NCBI GenBank assembly: GCA_032207245.1
Contig: CM063500.1
Location: 73,243,519 to 73,307,518 of the forward strand
Source: Pardosa pseudoannulata
Lineage: Eukaryota > Arthropoda > Arachnida > Araneae > Lycosidae
Length of the DNA: 64,000 nucleotides
Reading direction: 5' to 3'
Position 1 is the stretch's first letter. Each line of letters opens with the position of its first letter. Positions 20,839 through 32,425 of the stretch are shown here, piece after piece. A program made the translations under genes and the position numbers. The notes beneath the pieces were generated by a model. That model saw only the letters and a program-made list of their open reading frames with translations. It had not been told where the DNA came from and did no database searches.

Positions 20839-22985
20839 TATTTATATGTATATAGTCAAACGAATGAATTTTAAAAATATAATAACCAATAAAACAAATT
20901 TAACAAGCAATATCTATGGAACATCCCAAAATACTGAAAAAATTTAAAGCTTTATATTAAGCTAAACTTAACAAATTCTATAAAAATATCTTGCTCTAAT
21001 ATTTAAGCTAATTAGTAACAACCTCAACACCTTTTAAAGCACTGAGAAAAGACACAGCATGTATTAATTGCATCTTTATTGTTTCTTACATTAAGTTAGT
21101 CTTTTTATTACCCATAATGTTACACATTAGGAATTTATACATATTTATATTTTTCTAAGAAAAATATTTCAGATATTACAAAATTTTTAAAAAATAAAAC
21201 TTAAAATGTGAATATATATTGCACATGTAGCTGAAAATAGCACTGTTTATTCTTTATTGCTATTTCTTTATAAATTTTAATAATTTTCTATGATTTCTTA
21301 AACAATCACAAGTAGCAATCTGCTTGCAGGAGACTAGATAAGTGAAATGTTTAAAGCAGAAGCATACAAAAACCTTTATTCAGAAGGGTGAATTTTGGTC
21401 AAGTGACTAGTGGTGGTGTCTTTCAGTAAAAGAGATCTTTTTACAAAGTAGCAGGTTTGAACCAGGCTGAAAATACATAAAATGTATTAGATTACCTGAT
21501 AAGTCAGAGAACTGTGAACTTGTTACTTATACTAGAACCACTATGAAGACAACCCTCCTTTTTTTTAAACAGACCTCATGTGGATCTACACCTTATTGCA
21601 TATCTAAGGCAATAGCAAATGTGACAATGAGAACCAAAATTTGAGAACTGCAGTGGCTCATTCAGAAAAGACGACCTCAGAAATGGATGGTTGTGAATTC
21701 AAGGCCTGAGTCAGTCAAAGATCATCATATTCACTAATGGCATTTGAAGCATGTAAAACAGGTTCATGATTGCAATGTCCTCCAAGTTCAAGTGATACTT
21801 CTAGAGCTAGCAAACCAAGCCTGAAGTCTTCTGCATGGTAGCTACTTTCAAATTATGAGGACGCACAAAGGAGTCTAACCTCTCGAGGCAATGCCAATAA
21901 CCTTTCCATGAAAAATTTAAACAACAAAGATCAACAATCTAGCTTTTCCTAGCATAAAAGCAGCTGGATTATAGTTATACATGTTGTACCTTTGGGTATG
22001 AGAATTTATGAGGTCTTATCTCACCACTAGCCTCAAAGTTTGTACCAACACGTAATTATCTTATACAATATGTAGCCTCCACACTATAGCCAGTTTTTCA
22101 CCATTTCCTGATGATGACTTTGAACGATGGTTCACGGGTTACATCCACACACTGGGCCACTAAATGAGCCGAGTGTGTAGATTCATCCGTAGGGTCTCTG
22201 TGCACTGTAGTTGCACATCTGGCTGCCTTTGATCTTTGGAGAAAAATTGCCTCTGAAGCCATCGTCTGCCACCATCGACCATGATAAGCCATACCCCTCC
22301 AGACAGTGGTAATGGCTTGCTGTGGACCATAGTGTGGAGGGGCCTTAAAATAGTTCATTAGAGGGATTAAAAGAACCCAAGAACAACAAACTCTCTCATA
22401 TACACACAAACTACTGGGGGGGAGGAAAAACAACTTCAGAAATGCTAAATGAATACAAAAACGAACACAAACTTTTATATTTCATATAAATATAAAAGTT
22501 AAGTAGCTATATCATATATGCAAGTTAAGTAGTTATATCATTTCAGATGTGTATTATTCTACATTTGAGTGCCTTTCTGCATTATATTAAAAGTACACAT
22601 CTAAAATATAAATTTACACAATCAACAAAATAGATAAGTTAAATCACCAGTTTGCTTAGATTTTATTAAATTTTTCAATTTAAATATGGTCTCTATTAAC
22701 AAGTTCCTCATTAAATGCACATAATTTTAAATTGCATTTATAAAACATTTAAAAAGAATAGTTCCATCCTACCTTCTGCAGTCTTACACACACACACACA
22801 CACATATATATATTAAATTAATATAGTAACAAGACATGTTTGAGTATAAATTCAAACTCTTTGGAGAATCTTAAAAAGCATCACATGAATATTGTGAGAA
22901 AAAACAAAACAAAACAGAGCAACTATGATTCACAATCACATTTTGTAAATTAACAAAAATAATAGCAAAAACACAAAAGTTTGTA
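20839..22985. other. Intergenic with weak tRNA-like and uncharacterised repeat segments
   Basis: Near 21398-21475 a tRNA-like stretch ends in AGGTTTGAACC (B box-like), and near 21650-21720 there is a weaker one. From 22098 to 22433 a minus-strand frame of 111 codons is open and richer in GC than its surroundings. It resembles no family I know and could be a repeat-derived frame. A (CA)n(TA)n microsatellite lies at about 22788-22812. Confidence 0.4.
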
Positions 22986-22989
22986 TATA

Positions 22990-23664
22990 CTAATGTATAT
23001 TGCAGCAAATTTCTGCCACCATTAATAGCATAATACAAAAATAATATGTACCATAAAAACAAAACTCCTGTTTTTGGTGTATTCCAAGTTCCCGGGGCTC
23101 CAGATACACATATTTTTGTATGACTGCTAACAAAGTATCCCTATCCGTACATTCTACTACCTCAAAAAAACATCTATTTGTACCCCTCTCTACTCCCCTG
23201 AACACCCACTTACCATCAACCCTTCTACCCTTATTAAATTTACATTTCCCAAATTTACTTTCATTAATTTCAATAATGATTCCCTCCCCTTCAATTTTAG
23301 AAAAATTTAAAATAAAATCTATGTAAACCTCCCTTGAAAAGCTGAACCAGTCAGTTACTGTATTTCTTGAAATTTTTAATTCATGCATGATAAAATCAAT
23401 AGGCAATTTAGATACCTACATATAAGTTAACATTAAAATTTTGAAAAGACTCAAATGACTCGATTCAAATCAACTTCTCTTTCTCACAGATCTTTTCACC
23501 CGGTGCTCATTCACTCCTTTCTTATGACAGTCCCATATATATCCGTCAGTTGAGTCTCTTAAATGGACAAACCTCCAAAGCAAGGCCGAAATGAACAGTC
23601 TTGAAATGGACACTAGAAAATCCAAATTCAGCAGTCTTAGAAAATTGTTAGTTACAGGAACCAA
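22990..23664 (-). pseudogene. Merlin (IS1016/ISXO2-like) transposase pseudogene
   Basis: On the minus strand the 5' part encodes LRDSTDGYIWDCHKKGVN and RSVRKRS, the N-terminal zinc-ribbon region of Merlin transposases. A stop codon sits where Trp is expected in the RKGSW motif. The frame then continues to the core GIIIEINESKFGKCKFNKGR and DGKWVFRGVERGTNRCFFEV. In this family the first catalytic Asp is in a DES/DET motif (EIDES); here it is Asn (EINES). The C-terminal catalytic part is missing after about 23080. The stop codons, the D-to-N change and the truncation make it inactive. Confidence 0.82.
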
Positions 23665-24803
23665 TAAGGGTCAGATATTCAAATGATGTGTCATTTCCCC
23701 AATACCCTAAAATAAAGGCGCTGATTGACACCCCCACTTTTTAGGGGGAGGGGTTGGAAGAGTCCAAAAAGAAGAACAAGGTTTGCCAGGAAATAGGGTG
23801 CTAGAATTTGGCAATATCTCCCACGCTTGGCGTGCACACTGAACCGGGTTTCAGGGGCTCCCTAAACTTGGAAATGACCCTATTTTTAAATAAAGTCATA
23901 ACTTATACATGGCTAACATTTTAAAATCAAAATTAACAATCGACAAAATAATCAATTTCTTCATAAATTGCAATTTACAGAATAACTTTCATAAATACTG
24001 GTTGTAAAGTGTTGAATTGAAAGAACCTTAGATAAACAAATTTATATGTTTAAAAAGTTTATCAAAAACACATGAAAAAAATAAGAGTAAACAGATTTAT
24101 AAATCTGTATAAAAAAAGTTCATTTCTAAAAACCGGGTTGGTAAAAATCTTGATTTTAAAAAAATATCAAATGAATTTTTTTTAATTTAAACCATTTTTT
24201 TAAAATTAATTTTTTTCTTTTAGATTTTTGTTAGACAAACTAACCATTACAAACAAAATTATTTAAGGTATTTATATTGATTTAAATAAATATTTATATA
24301 AATAAGATACTGATTCTGCTGTTAGCATCCTTTTTTTCATGCAATAAAAAATCATTCTTTAAGTTCACAAATTGTGAAAGAAAATATTATTGATTTAAAT
24401 CAATAAATCATATTGATTTAAATCAATGATTTTCTTTAATCTAGTAATTAAAATCCTGGTTTATATCACAGTGATATAAATCAAATAATCCTGATTAAAA
24501 ATACATAATTTTATAATCAATTATATTTATAACTTTTAAAAAGTTTAGATTCATTTTATAATTCTTTGTGGGCAACATAAATTATAAAAAAAGCAAATTT
24601 TCTATTATATATTCTGTTAAAAAAAATATGAGTTTTCACTTCCTGTATGAAATATTATTATTTTAGTAAAATCCAAGAAATATTGCTCATAATATATAGA
24701 AACTATCATTTTAATTAAAATTATCCTTTACTGACTCTTTAAAATTATAAGATGTGCTCCTTTTATGATGCTCTACCTTGTAATGTAAATCATCAATAAA
24801 GCA
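23665..24803. other. Intergenic / 3' flank of ANKMY2
   Basis: This holds the 3' flank of ANKMY2 and non-coding DNA. At 24385-24440 the palindrome ATTGATTTAAATCAAT occurs twice within 50 bp, inside a wider region (24140-24500) rich in TGATTTAAATCA variants, probably a short inverted-repeat element. A GC-richer block at 23690-23880 is unassigned. Confidence 0.5.
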
Positions 24804-25898
24804 TCAGTCCTTTTTGCACATATTTTTATGAATAAACCAGTGAAGTTTCTGGCAAGTTTTGTCGCAATACTGTACATTTTTACATCCTGAACATTTTTTA
24901 CCAGAAACCTGTTCCCCACAAGTTGAACAAGATTCAACAGCCCCAAACGAATGCTGTCCAATGATAGCATTACATAATACAGTAAGGGCATTAGGTTCAG
25001 ATCCTAGGGTAGTCATTGATATAGTGCTAACTATATGTTGAAGAAGCAGACATTCTAGAAAAGGATAGGCTGATATACTTTTACGAAGAAGTTTTTCTAG
25101 AGTTAATGAAATGCCAGAATCATCTGGGCCTTTCAGCCAAGTTTTAATTAATGAATCTAAAATCTTTTGTTCTGATATTTCCTCACTAGATTTTGCTTTT
25201 TGAGTATTGATATATTCAAAAGCTGATGATAAAACAAATGCAATATGATGACACTTTATTGACAGTCTTTCATTACTTAATTCTTTTAATTGTTTTTCAG
25301 ACAATATATTTAGTACATTAATGACTTTTTTTGCATTTTGTAAAATAATACTGTTTGACTGTAAATATAAAACCAATCTCACTGGATGAATGTTGGATGT
25401 AATTATAAGTTTATGAACAGGTGCACTTAAATATGCAGGTAGTTTCGGTTCTTGTTCAAACCCATGGATTTCAGTAAAATAATCAATAACGTCCTTTGAT
25501 ATATAATTGTTAATAACACTAACAGCATTATGATTACCTACAAAAGCTGCCATTTCTGAAGCAGTTCTTTTATTTGAGTTTCTAGCTGATACATTTGCTC
25601 CATGATCTAACAACAAAGATACCACATTGCAATGATTTGATAATGCAGCCAGGCAAAGAGCACTATAACCATAAATGTGTTGATTAGCATTAACATCTGC
25701 CCCACAATCTAGCAATAACTTGCATATTTCGTAATTCCCTTTGAATGCAGCATGCTGTAATGGTGTCATACCTTGGTCGTCATAACAGTTCACAGAAACT
25801 TTGAAATCATTAATAAGTTGCTTTACTTCACTTAGATTACACTCGGAAACATGTTTGAATAATTCCTTTTCATGCTCTTTCAACTCGTGAGATCCCAT
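24804..25898 (-). CDS. ANKMY2: Ankyrin repeat and MYND domain-containing protein 2
   Basis: A 364-residue single-exon frame with ATG at 25898. Three ankyrin repeats occupy about residues 10-130 (GMTPLQHAAFKGNYEICKLL, YGYSALCLAALSNH, and RTASEMAAFVGNHNAVSVIN). A conserved central segment follows (DYFTEIHGFEQEPKLPA; HKLIITSNIHPVRLVLYL). A C-terminal MYND zinc finger (322-361) has the Cys/His set CSTC, CSGC, CDKTC, H and C. Order and segment-level similarity match vertebrate ANKMY2. In mammals that protein binds FKBP38, restrains Hedgehog signalling and helps traffic adenylyl cyclases to cilia; the same role here is inference. It stops just after the MYND finger, whereas the human protein (about 440 residues) has an acidic tail. 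The human gene has several introns, while this one has none. No poly(A) stretch downstream marks it as a retrocopy. Confidence 0.95.
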   Translation of the reverse strand: MGSHELKEHEKELFKHVSECNLSEVKQLINDFKVSVNCYDDQGMTPLQHAAFKGNYEICKLLLDCGADVNANQHIYGYSALCLAALSNHCNVVSLLLDHGANVSARNSNKRTASEMAAFVGNHNAVSVINNYISKDVIDYFTEIHGFEQEPKLPAYLSAPVHKLIITSNIHPVRLVLYLQSNSIILQNAKKVINVLNILSEKQLKELSNERLSIKCHHIAFVLSSAFEYINTQKAKSSEEISEQKILDSLIKTWLKGPDDSGISLTLEKLLRKSISAYPFLECLLLQHIVSTISMTTLGSEPNALTVLCNAIIGQHSFGAVESCSTCGEQVSGKKCSGCKNVQYCDKTCQKLHWFIHKNMCKKD

Positions 25899-26351
25899 TG
25901 CTTTTAATTTTTATTACAATAGACTAATGAATATAATGAACACTAAAGGAGTACAATATACGTTATTTTGTCACTGCAATTTTAAAGACTGAATTCTAAC
26001 AGGCACAATTATACCTGTCTGAAAGAGCAAAAAAATGTTTTTAAATCTTCATTTTGTGAAGTAATTAATTGGGGAACGCAATCTTATTTATCTATTTTTC
26101 ATAGAGATTTGCACATACAAAAGAATTATTTTATAATTTTATTGATTACAGCAACAGACTAAGTTTTTGATTTAATTCAGTGAGACACACTACAACAAAC
26201 TACAGTTTTAAAAGATCCGTTCACTCTTAAAGTAGTAATAAATAGTGTTTACCCGCGGTTTGTGGTGCTCACCTTTCGTCTGTTACAAAACACGCGTTCT
26301 TTGATGCCAAACCGTGTACGGTAAATAAACCCCAGTATTGAGATTTATAAA
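25899..26351 (-). promoter_or_regulatory. Probable ANKMY2 5' flank / promoter region
   Basis: This is the 450 bp upstream of the ANKMY2 ATG. It contains the only GC-richer block nearby (26250-26320, with CCGCGG and ACGCG motifs), typical of arthropod core promoters relative to AT-rich surroundings. No exact start site can be assigned, and a non-coding first exon here is possible. Confidence 0.3.
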
Positions 26352-28339
26352 AGGACAACTAGTACACATAAAATGTATCTAATCTGTGCTGGTACATTAG
26401 CCTTAAACCCAGTTCCAGTTCTAAAGATGAAAAATTATTAACAAAATACCTTCCTTTACAATATATCAATATATTTGCTGTATTTATAAAATCTTGGTAC
26501 GTTGGTAAAAATACTCTACAAAGCCGTACTACCAGAAAATAACTTCGGGGTGGTGCTTACTTACAAGAATATTTTCCCGATTTTAATTATTATTTTTTTA
26601 ATAAATACGATTGCTAAGCGTACTTTGTACAGAAAAAAAACTTGCATAAAATTCCATCATACATTGAGAATTTGCACTTGAAAATACAGTGAAATATATG
26701 TTAGCAGTTGACCTTTAGAAATATTCCTGCATATTAAAAGAGCTGATGGAGGTTGTTACTCGCGTCCGTAGCATACTTTACATGTGTCCCCTGGGTAGTG
26801 CTAAATAGGTAACGACTTTTTGCTATTGCCTAGCCAAGCACCTTTACCGCATAACATCTATAATAGCCTCTTGTTCACTCTGTGCAAACAAAATTTCGAA
26901 ATGGAAAAAGACCACCTTGCGAAGTGTACATCTTTGAAAGAGGAAAACCTCAACCATCGATATTGTGAGGCAAGAGTACTTGCAGTCGACAACCAGCGAT
27001 TGATTTTCTTCTATTTGTAATGTTTTTAATAGTTTATTGTTCGAGTGTTAATGTTCTTGTTTCTTATTGTAGTTTTTTTTTAAGTTTTATATTTTTGTAA
27101 TTATTTACGGCTCCAGTCTCATACATCTGTTATGTATGGAAGCCAATGATGTAGAATCAAGAGGTTCTGCAATTGAAAAAAAATTTTTTTTTAATTCGTT
27201 GATGTTCATTTTTTAAAAGAAATAAAATTCAAAGGGGAATAAATAATTATACATACAAATAGTGGATCGAGAATCACTGTTTGTCTAACTACATCTTAAA
27301 AAGAATGGTAAAAAGAGAATGCATGCTCTAGTACAGAGGTTCCCAAACTTTTTAAAGTCTGGGAACTTTTGTACTGAATGCCCACGAACCCCTTAATAAA
27401 CCTTGTCTTTTAAAACTACATAATTACCGTATTACAATTCTAAATTTGATGTTTTTGGTAGAAAAAGTAAAACATTTTGATATTTAAAGTAACATCAATT
27501 GAAATTATTACCCTATTTTCAATTAAAATGTCATTTTTTCAGTGCTATTAATAAGATAAGTTTAAAGGGTTAATGAAAGATAACATTTTATGTTATGTCC
27601 GTAACGTACGTTAAGTATAGACTTACGTAAGTCTCCACCAGCATTAATATTTTCAATCCATTATTTATTTATTTATTTATTTTTAATCATAATAAGGCTC
27701 ATAACTGCTCTAATGCTCATAACTTCTCAAGAATAGGTCTTCGTAATTTAGAAGCGAGGAGGAGGAAGAACCTCAGTCTAATTGGGTCATCTTAAAAGAT
27801 ATTGTTTGAGAAATGGAAGGAGTTTTTGGTCATGAACATATTATACACGTTCTCAAACCGCCATTAATGAATACACGGCGGATTTTTGGCCGGCACGAGC
27901 TTCGATCTGGTTATCCACAGGTTACGAGATCTTTGCCTTTTTCAACTGAGCTACTGCGGTTCTCACTAAAGCCTTCCGGTTCTATTCGTTTTGTAGAATC
28001 AACCTTTGTCTCATTATTTTTGCCAGAGCCCTTATGATCCTGTAGACTCATTCATTGACTCTGTAGAAATTTATCCTTGAGATGTTATAGTGCCATCCAT
28101 CGACTCTGATCCTTTACCCCAACTTTGTTCCACGTTTTATATGAATTTCAATATGGCAGACATGAGAGCAAACGCTGTTTACAACGTTTTTACAAGACGT
28201 AGACTTGTATTTCCACCGTGGAAAGAACGATATGAACTTTAATTTTTCATTTGACTCTTCAAATTGGCTTTAGATTTTATCGAGAAGAATGCTCGATATT
28301 GTTTACCTTCTTAATAATGATAGCAGTTGTAGTTGGATA
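26352..28339. other. Intergenic with transposon debris
   Basis: At 26860-27190 a short plus frame (KDHLAKCTSLKEE ... YCEAR) followed by an A-rich end may be the 3' end of a non-LTR retrotransposon (weak). At 27338 the sequence CAGAGGTTCCCAAACTTTTT is a typical hAT terminus, without a partner end. At about 27870-27965, minus strand, a tRNA-like head with A box TAGCTCAGTTG indicates another SINE. An (ATTT)n tract occurs near 27661. Confidence 0.4.
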
Positions 28340-29530
28340 AATGTTAAGCATTAAGATGAAATAAACAATTGAACTTAAAACAAGCAGTACTTTCTAAATG
28401 AGAAAAGAAATTAATACCAATAAACAACTTTATTATGTGATTGAATTCTTGTTTTTTGGAATAACTTAAACTCTTAATACAAGAGTCCATTGCCTTTAGA
28501 ACTACATTTAGCTGCGGAACACTCTTTTTTGCAATGACAGTGTGTATAGCTTTTTCCTTCAATTCTTGAATTAGCTGCAGCTGCTTCTCTCAGTGACATT
28601 TTTTGAGAAAATATCTCATGTATGGAAAGTACAAATTACTAACTGATATTAAATTAACGCAATGCTTCTTTTTAGTTTAATGCAAAACATGGTTTTTTTT
28701 TAAAGGTTTTGGTATATTTTTTCATGGTATGTACTATTTTTGGTAAATTGAACAACAAGGAAACCTTTTGACCATTTATTTGTATCATTATCATTCATTC
28801 ATGCAGTTAATATATTTTATACATTTTGATTGATCCTTTCAACTGAGACTAGTTTTTGACAATGACACAGCTTTCTATGAACTATCTTAACATCTTTCCC
28901 TCCACATAGTGTAGAATAATCAGATATGATTTGATTATTGAATTCCCTACCACTATCTGAATGCAATATAGCTGGAGCACCAAATATAAAAATATTTAAA
29001 GAAGGTGATATGCTACTTTTTCCACCGTCTTAGTTTTTAAGTTTCATAGTTGGACAAACTTAGTTAAATGATCTTGACATACCATTATTAATTTATATTT
29101 GCTATCCCTGAGCAACTACATGTCTATCAGACCAATTTGATATTTTGAATTTAATTCAGAATTGACTATTGGTTTCACAATACATTTTTGGGGTGCACTA
29201 TGTTTTATTTGATATTGCTTATATAGATTGAAATATGACATTACAACTTCATATGTAATATTTTTGCATTATAACTGCAAATCTTCATGTAGATATGTTC
29301 TTCCTCCATGGCCTGGTGTGTAAAATTCATCACTGCTGACATAATACTGTATATTCATGTCTTCTAGTTTTATTAATACAATTAAATTCTCTTCAACATT
29401 AATTTTTAAAATATCAAAATGTTTTAATGTGATTGCTAATCCAAAAGTGTGCTATGCACGATTTTATCAAAAATCACTTCAGAAAATATTTTAGCATACT
29501 TTTCTTGAAAACAAAATTTGTCTTCTCATT
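28340..29530 (-). pseudogene. KRBA2/SCAND3-type integrase remnant
   Basis: The minus strand retains, in order and across several frames and stops: an H2C2-like region (YTPGHGGRTYLHED near 29290-29330); the integrase core start (SKYQIGLIDM, then KYKLIMVCQDHLTKFVQL near 29050-29130); the second catalytic motif (GAPAILHSDSGREF near 28950); the third catalytic Glu motif (KIVHRKLCH, then VSVERINQNV near 28850); and a Cys-rich tail (THCHCKKECSAAKC near 28510). This order is that of KRBA2/SCAND3-like integrases, which relate to Ginger-type transposons and Gypsy integrases. There are at least three stops and a frameshift, so it is not functional. Confidence 0.75.
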
Positions 29531-30120
29531 TACTCACAATTTATGCTTAAATGCATAAATTAAGATGTGAAAAATTGAAAAAAAAAAAAAGATTATGATT
29601 TACTGTAGTATCTATTCAATATAAAAGATCATGATAAAAAAAAAGAAACTATTACACATACCACCAAATCTTGCATAAGACTGTCAACTAGTAATTTTCC
29701 AGAATATAACAAATACATGTTATATACTTCAATCGCAACAGTACAAAAGATTTGGGGATGGACATAGCCTCTAAGTTAATCCCGGCTTCTTTATGTTGAC
29801 ATTCAAAGGTCAAAGTTGACATTCTCTAATTTCACAGTCTTTTACAGTAGCACACAAACAGACATTTATATATATATACTCACAAGCACAGTTGAATTCT
29901 TTCGTAGCAAATCTAACATAACAAACTGACTGCAGCATGATATTCTTTTTTATTGCAACACGCTATTTAGATGTCTCTCTGAAATTTAAGTGATCCCATA
30001 GAAATAATTAACCTTAATACATAGTTACCCTTGGTTAATTAGGTTTAATCAGAGAGTCAGTGGTTCCCTATTTATACTTCCTTTGCAATTGTTCATATGC
30101 AATTTATCCCTCACATTTTC

Positions 30121-30252
30121 ATTGGAGTTCATGGGTTTGAATCCCACAGTGGTATGGATGTTCGTAGCTGTTTGGAATTGGCTTTAAGCTGTAGGTTCCG
30201 GTCTCATTAGCCCTCGTGTTGCAAAAAGTAGACCGTAGCACTCCAAACCAAA
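30121..30252 (+). repeat. tRNA-derived SINE, family B, 5'-truncated copy
   Basis: It begins within the tRNA head just before the B box (GGGTTTGAATCCC) and ends CTCCAAACCAAA. It is flanked by an exact 13-bp duplication CCCTCACATTTTC (30108-30120 and 30253-30265). The 5' truncation with an intact 3' end and long duplication is the mark of LINE-driven insertion. Confidence 0.93.
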
Positions 30253-30436
30253 CCCTCACATTTTCTTATACATACAGGATGGTCTTACAATATGTTGTTT
30301 GACATTCATTTTTTTGGGACTGTTCTCTAAAAATAGATTTTCTCCCATGTTAGTTTGTTTACTTTGCCTTTATCTAAAATAAAATTGATTTTTAAAACTT
30401 AATCAACTTATTCAGTGATTATTAAAATTTGATTAA

Positions 30437-30519
30437 CACATTCACTGCCGATCACGCGCCAGCGCGTGATCAACATAGAGGAAAATGCGTATATGACGAC
30501 AGGTTCGGCAGCGAATGTG
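30437..30519. mobile_element. piggyBac-like mini-MITE (83 bp)
   Basis: Flanked by TTAA on both sides (30433-30436 and 30520-30523). The terminal inverted repeats are CACATTCACTGCCGA and CACATTCGCTGCCGA (14 of 15). The centre holds a GC-rich palindrome, ATCACGCGCCAGCGCGTGAT. TTAA duplication is specific to the piggyBac superfamily. Confidence 0.75.
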
Positions 30520-30792
30520 TTAAAACTTTACAATTTTTAATCAGTCTAATTCATTAAAGATCTTTAATAGATTTTATTAATTTTTCAATTACATCACCAT
30601 TAAATAAACTTAGTAATTAATGAGTTACACATTTTGTTACATCAAAATTTTTTTTAGTTGTTCAGACATGGTGAACCAATTGGTTATAGTGAATTCAATC
30701 TTTCAAGTTCTTTATAATGGTATACAGTGTTATACTAAAGGGGAGGTATGGGGTTATACCCTATATAGATTGTTTCATTCCTATTTTATATA

Positions 30793-31295
30793 CACTCAAG
30801 AGCCAAAACCACCCCTACATTTTGCAATGAACTCACCTGGATGATGTGGAAGGCACGTGATCAGGTGAAAGTGGTATTTAACTGCTGCTGGAGAGTCTGA
30901 AAAATCATTTTTTCACTTACTTCTGTGTGCAATGAGAAAGGTTGTGGATCTAAGCGATTTTGATAGAGGGCAGATTGTAATGGCTCGAAGGCTCAGAACA
31001 AGTATTTCAGAAACTGTACGACTCGGGGATTATTCATGATCTACAGTTGTTAGCACTTATGCAAAGTGGGTGAATGAAGATGAAACCAGCAGTAGAAGAC
31101 ATGGTGTTGGACGTCCACATGCTATCAAAGAAAAAGATCGCCGGAGACTGTCTCGCATGGTGAAGCAAAACTGGAGTCAGACAGTGGCTCAAGGACTTGT
31201 GGTATCCATACCAAGGCAGGTTGAAGATGTGTTGCACACCAAAGGTGGGCCAACTCGTTATTGACAGGTGGTCATAATGTTTTGGCTTTTGAGTG
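30793..31295 (+). mobile_element. Tc1-like DNA transposon, internally deleted copy C (503 bp)
   Basis: Termini as in copies A and B, between TA dinucleotides (30791-30792 and 31296-31297). It keeps degraded N-terminal DNA-binding sequence ([50 protein letters not shown]). It then jumps directly to the last residues of the transposase (GLVVSIPRQ ... KGGPTRY), so the whole DDE domain is deleted. It is close to MITE size. Confidence 0.92.
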
Positions 31296-31297
31296 TA

Positions 31298-31422
31298 TGT
31301 AAAGATTGCTCCATTAGTGTTGAGCTATAAGTTGAAAGGGGAAAACCCTTCTTGACCAATATCCCCTTCTTCCCATGGAAAACTTCTTGCTATGTCCCTG
31401 ATGGCATTTGATTGTTTATATA

Positions 31423-31471
<49 letters not shown>

Positions 31472-32335
31472 GTACATGTGTGCAATGATAAAAATATAAA
31501 TTCGATAATTACACACTAATGTTTATTGTTCCTCTTAATATCTGGGTAGAAATTTATTAATTCCTTTATGTTAAGAACAGATAAAACATGGAATACTAAC
31601 CTTTGCCTAAATTGATGCCCACGTATATTTTGAGGTATATATAAACAAATCTGCACTTTTCAAAGTCTATATTAGGCTGTGAGAAAATTCTGTTCTTACT
31701 TGTATATGGTTATGGTTTATGCATGATAAACCTAGCATGTTTAAAAGTAAAATTGGTAATTTTTATGTTTCTATCTAATAAAGATTCTTTGGCAACAATT
31801 GTCTGAGTTTGATTATTATTGTGCTTTTGGACTTATGGCATCCTTTATTGGATTTACATCATATGGATGAAATATTCTAATAATATCTCCATACTTCTTT
31901 GTGTTCTAATAATTTTTTCTTGTGTATTCTTAAGAAAATAGATTCTGAACTGCCTGACATAATTCATTATAAAATCATACAACAAAAACTTTATTTAACA
32001 ATATTTATTCCAGGTAACTTTAAGTTGGCACATAACTTCAATATCACCTTCAGTTTGTGACAAACATTAATAAATTTGATTTATTTTTAGTTTCACTTAT
32101 AAAAATGCAATATTTATAAAAATATATAAAAATAGGATTTCATATCAACACAAATAGCACTACATTTGATACAGGTCAACTTAGCAGTTCAGTAGTTACT
32201 AAAATAATTCAATATGTTTCATTGGGTTGCTAATGAAACATATGGCTGTAAAAAAATGTAAAAATCATTAAAAATTGAGACTTCAGATTGATTGAGCAAA
32301 TATCAGTATAATCTGATGTCAAGCATATAAAGACT
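31298..32335. other. 3' flank / probable 3' UTR of MTHFD1
   Basis: No gene is present. On the minus strand, AATAAA signals occur at 32085-32080 and 32009-32004, about 250 and 330 bp after the MTHFD1 stop, and are candidate polyadenylation signals. A (TA)n microsatellite lies at 31417-31470. Confidence 0.4.
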
Positions 32336-32425
32336 TTAGAATAAGCCTTCAATGTCTCCAGTATCTGGATCAATATCAATGTCATAGAAACAAGGACGAG
32401 TAGGAAGTCCAGGCATAGTAGATAT
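32336..32425 (-). CDS. MTHFD1: MTHFD1 terminal exon
   Basis: 29 codons plus [23 protein letters not shown] to GLF. The C-terminal GLF and the [14 protein letters not shown] block are near-invariant in animal C1-THF synthases. Acceptor TTACAG. Confidence 0.97.
   Translation of the reverse strand: MSTMPGLPTRPCFYDIDIDPDTGDIEGLF

Noticed and set aside
22098..22433. 111-codon minus-strand frame as a host gene
   Set aside because: No recognisable domain, no paired exons and repeat-rich surroundings; left as part of an intergenic description.
22990..23406. Horizontal transfer or contamination from bacteria (ISXO2-like domain)
   Set aside because: The Merlin superfamily is a eukaryotic group with this domain, base composition matches the surroundings, and it is a decayed fossil.
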